Source: Episyrphus balteatus (Eukaryota > Arthropoda > Insecta > Diptera > Syrphidae). From it: a stretch of DNA of 64,000 nucleotides. The DNA lies in NCBI RefSeq assembly GCF_945859705.1, contig NC_079136.1, forward strand, positions 124,152,028 through 124,216,027, read 5' to 3'. Shown one piece after another: positions 60,591 through 64,000 of the stretch (the first letter of the stretch is position 1; each line of letters opens with the position of its first letter). The translations under genes and the position numbers were made by a program. The notes beneath the pieces are model-generated. The model worked only from the letters and a program-made list of their open reading frames with translations, had not been told where the DNA came from and ran no database searches.

Positions 60591-62000
60591 TAAAAATTTC
60601 AGATGGAATTGGAGAAAATGACGTCATTTTTTCGTGGATGTGCTTCCATGGTTCATCGATTTATAGGACAAAAACGTTTTTTATCTATGCAAGGATAAAC
60701 AATTTCCATTAAATCTTTTAATAAACGAAAAAAATATTGCGTATACACCCCAGTGGCCTTTAAAGTAAGACCAAAATTGATCATTAGTGTCATATCGTTT
60801 TTCTTCTTCTTGGGGGAGTGCCGCAAAAAAAAAAAACGTATATTGGTGAATTTCCTATTGGAGGAAATAGATAACTCAGCCAACCTCATCTTACCTGACA
60901 ATACCTTATTTTTTCGATTTTGTTTTACTTTGCTGTTACAAATATTTTTTTCACTTTAATGCATTTTGTTGGTTTTTATATTTTGGTATTGGTTTTGTCT
61001 CGGGAATGTCCCCGTTGAGTGTTTTTACTGAGTGGCTTCGTCCACAAACATTGCCGAACCGAAGTCGACTATATATGAATATGTAAATCAATTCTTAGTT
61101 AAGCTCTCGCCACAGAAACGGGCTATAAGAGCATACTCATGCTATGGACGAATGATGGTGAGTAAAAGGTAGTAAATAAAGAATCTGCTTATCGAGTGTG
61201 AATCGGGATGCACAGCAAGTATTTAAGTTCAATTGAATACGAATTCGAATTTCGACTTGAATTCGGTAGAGGTTATTAAACCATCGACTGATCAAATTTG
61301 AATAAACAAATAAAATACCTTTATTCCAGACCTCCTCTGATTGTTGCCGGTTATAGTTGGTTGGATGAATGAGTGGACTTGAGTCTACATCACGTTTATT
61401 TTATTATCGATTTACCAACATTGGCATGCTTGCTAACAATTTACACGCGTAATTAAGTAGCCCCATTCCGAGTGTGTGTACCCTACCAACATTTATATGA
61501 GCTAACAAGCCAGAAAATTGTTTACCTGCATTATTATAAGCTCACTTTACCATGTAAAAACAAAGCCATCAGTCGAAAACTCTCTGGGGAATAGATTTTA
61601 TTACAAATAAAATTTTAAACATGTAAATTGGTGCATCAGGTCTCATTTGTCTATAATAAAGCATACTTAACTTTTAGACGGGGTAAGGGATTTTGATGAG
61701 GTTATTCGCTGTCTGTAATGTTGATAATGGAGTATTCTGTGGATGCGTATTTTGAAGATTAAATTTGTTGCATTTCACAGGAAAATACGAATCCTAAACG
61801 AAAAGGTTATTAGGTTAACTAATGATGACAAATTGTTTTGGTATAATTGATGACATTGATGTGAGAAAATTGTTGTCATGATTCTATTGGTTCTGTGATG
61901 CGTTTGAATTTCAAAGTTATAAAGATCCAAAAGTTCCTATGATGTCTGGTTGCTGACTTATTTCAATCGAAACATATTTTTCTTGTCGTTTTTCTCTAAT
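60591..62000. other. Unique non-coding island
   Basis: Complex DNA without a supported gene. No splice-site-bounded frame stands out. Confidence 0.5.
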
Positions 62001-62039
62001 TTTTTTAACCTTTAGATTTTGAAAGCAAATATCTTCGGA

Positions 62040-62690
62040 TTTAAGTGTCGAAAAAAGTTTTGAATTGAAGATATGAGTTCACAGGGAACATGCCTATGCA
62101 TTTACGTTCGAAAATTAAAAATCTATATATTTCAGATTTTCGAAAAACAAAAATCAAATTGCCAAAAAAAATTGTATTTCAAAAAATTTCTTCCAAATCT
62201 ATCGAGTGAGACATCAAAGGAAAGGTCTCTTGAAGCCCTATTCATAAGTAAAAACCAAACTTTTTTAAGAGGTCTGGTTGCTGAGTTATTTGCAGTTAAA
62301 AGCCCAAGGTTTTTTTCCTATATTCCGAAGTTGATATCATCGGACCCGAGTCTCGAAACAAATTTAAGATTGTATATATGAGTTCATAGAGGAAAGGCAT
62401 GTCCATGTCTATTTTGGTTCAAAAAATACAAATCTAATTTTTGTCAGATTTCAGAAAAAAAATCAAATCAAAATTGTATTTTAAACAATTTCCTCCAAAT
62501 TTATCGAGTGTGACATCAAAAGAAAGGTCTCTTTAAACTCTATTAAAACATGAAAACCAAAAGTTCCTGTGAGGTCTGGTTGCTTAGTTATTGCAATTAG
62601 AACATATATTTTTTGTCTTTTTTTTTTCTTTATTTTTTTGACATTTGGATTTTGAAAGAAAATACGGACTTAAGTATTTTTTATTCTTCC
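62040..62690 (+). repeat. ~300-bp dispersed tandem family, about two units
   Basis: ATATGAGTTCA landmarks at about 62070 and 62378. GAGTGAGACATCAAAGGAAA (62204) and GGTCTGGTTGCTGAGTTATT (62271) are intact. The second unit is more diverged. Confidence 0.88.
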
Positions 62691-64000
62691 TTCTTATTTT
62701 CTTCTTCTTTTTTTCTTCTTCTTCTTCTTCATTTATTTAATTACAAAAAAAAATAACATAGAAATACTATCTCTTAAAAAACATCACCAACAAAAATATA
62801 TAAAATAAGAAATATTTCTTTTATAAAAAAAAAAAATAAAACAAAAAAGTAAAAAAGTTATTAAAAACTTCCACATTTTTGAAATTCAATGCCACTTTAC
62901 TCAATTATCCATAATGGTATAAGAAGTAATTCAATCAACTAAAAGTATTACTCAAAGCATAAAACAGCGACAAAGTGTTAAAGTTTATGTAAGCGCACTC
63001 CATTTCATACGCGCCGCTAACTACTTACCTTTACTGACTTAACTACCTCACCTGCCACCCTGCCACTAAAACCCCCTCCAACCCAAGAACAAAAAAAAAA
63101 AAAAATAATAATAATGTGAAGTAAATGGGTGCTCTAAAAGTTCCATTAGAAGAGAAGTTTAATGAACGATTTTCATTAAGAGTTATAATGGTGAGGAGGG
63201 GGGGGGGGGGGGGGGGGGGTGGTGGTGGTATTTCTCTCGTCAGTTTGGTTTGGTTATGTTCAGTTTTGGTATATTTCGTTCGTTTTGCCTCCTTTTTTTT
63301 CTCTCTTTTTTAAACTCACACTTCTTCTTCTTCTGCACAGAGCAATACCACACCCTCCTCCGAATCCATTCCCCTCTCTCACTCACTCTATCTCTCTCTC
63401 TGTGTCTCCCTCTCTGTCGTATACATTTTTAATTAGAGCTAATGAATTTCGAACATTTCATCAACGGTATTGAGCTTGCTTCCAACATTATCGGAAAGTG
63501 ATTTACTTTCCTTCTTTCAATAACTAGTCATACACATTGATTGAGTTCGTTTTTGAAAGTGCTTTTTTCGTATATATGCGTGGATGTTTTTTAAAACATT
63601 CTGGATTTGATGAATAGTCCCAAAAAATTTAAATTTGAGGTCCACCAAAAATTCGAAATAAAAATACCTAAAATTAAAACTTGCTAAATACATAAATTCC
63701 ATTAAAAAAGAAATTTACAAATTAGCATTTCAGTAGAGTTGCCACTTAGTTTTTTGTATTTTAGGGATGCCACTATGCATTTCTTTAAGATAGAAGACTG
63801 TTTAAACTAAAATTTGATATATTTCGTTTTTTGTATTGCTGGATTAAGTACTTATAATTCTTATTTTAAAGAAGCAAAACAAAAAGGTAAAATAAAATTT
63901 TAAAATTTGATGTTTATTTTAGTTTACAACTCTATAAAATACCATTAATTTCGTATAAGCGGTTTGAGGTTTTTACTATTTGACAAGGGCTGCCAAGTAC
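62691..64000. other. Non-coding end of window with G-tract
   Basis: A CTT microsatellite (62690-62732), a 22-base G run (63198-63219) followed by TGGTGGTGG, and a pyrimidine-rich patch (63295-63420). No exon is supported. Confidence 0.5.

Overview
The window is AT-rich eukaryotic nuclear DNA, most likely from a brachyceran fly. Three things suggest this: an insect cuticular/retinin-type gene with a compact TATA promoter, unique blocks with the CAA/AC/GTC microsatellites and long A/T runs typical of fly intergenic or intronic DNA, and DNA transposons with insect-type ends. Nothing bacterial, viral or organellar was seen. The species cannot be fixed from the sequence alone.

Genes: only one is convincing. 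It is a small single-exon secreted cuticle protein of the retinin-domain (CPLCA-like) family at 1409-1840 on the minus strand, with TATA box, likely initiator and poly(A) signals. A second, unrecognised 85-residue ORF at 42009-42266 (+) lies in an unusually complex, CpG-containing block and may be an exon or small gene, but this is weakly supported. The other open frames are in repeats, homopolymers or microsatellites and are not annotated. No tRNA, rRNA or CRISPR was recognised.

Most of the remaining sequence is a mosaic of transposable elements and tandem repeats, with unique islands between them. Elements with resolvable ends: a 1.56-kb hAT-like element (4997-6560, perfect 8-bp target duplication); a 1.68-kb hAT-like element (7499-9182) with GAGCT arrays near both ends, carrying a nested 233-bp piggyBac MITE (7873-8105, TTAA duplicated) and abutting a 14-bp minisatellite; two inverted copies of a 1.5-kb element with ~500-bp terminal inverted repeats (9690-11199 and 57217-58705); a ~1.5-kb foldback (18042-19536) with ~630-bp arms inside a CTTCGCA-palindrome repeat field (16400-19850); a 1.84-kb hAT-like foldback (48646-50482, perfect 8-bp duplication) whose ~700-bp arms carry long TGCAAAAGAA arrays; a 465-bp hAT MITE (55320-55784); and several smaller elements with inverted ends.

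Dispersed families recur across the window: a ~300-bp tandem family at six places in both orientations, a ~155-bp GGGTGTTTTT family in three clusters, and a 0.7-0.9-kb family with a conserved 5' block and a 3' hairpin tail. An ~0.8-kb segment is duplicated in direct orientation 5.1 kb apart (33163 and 38304). The most notable theme is hAT-type elements whose subterminal sequence has grown into inverted satellite arrays, in one case with interiors that look identical but tips that have diverged.
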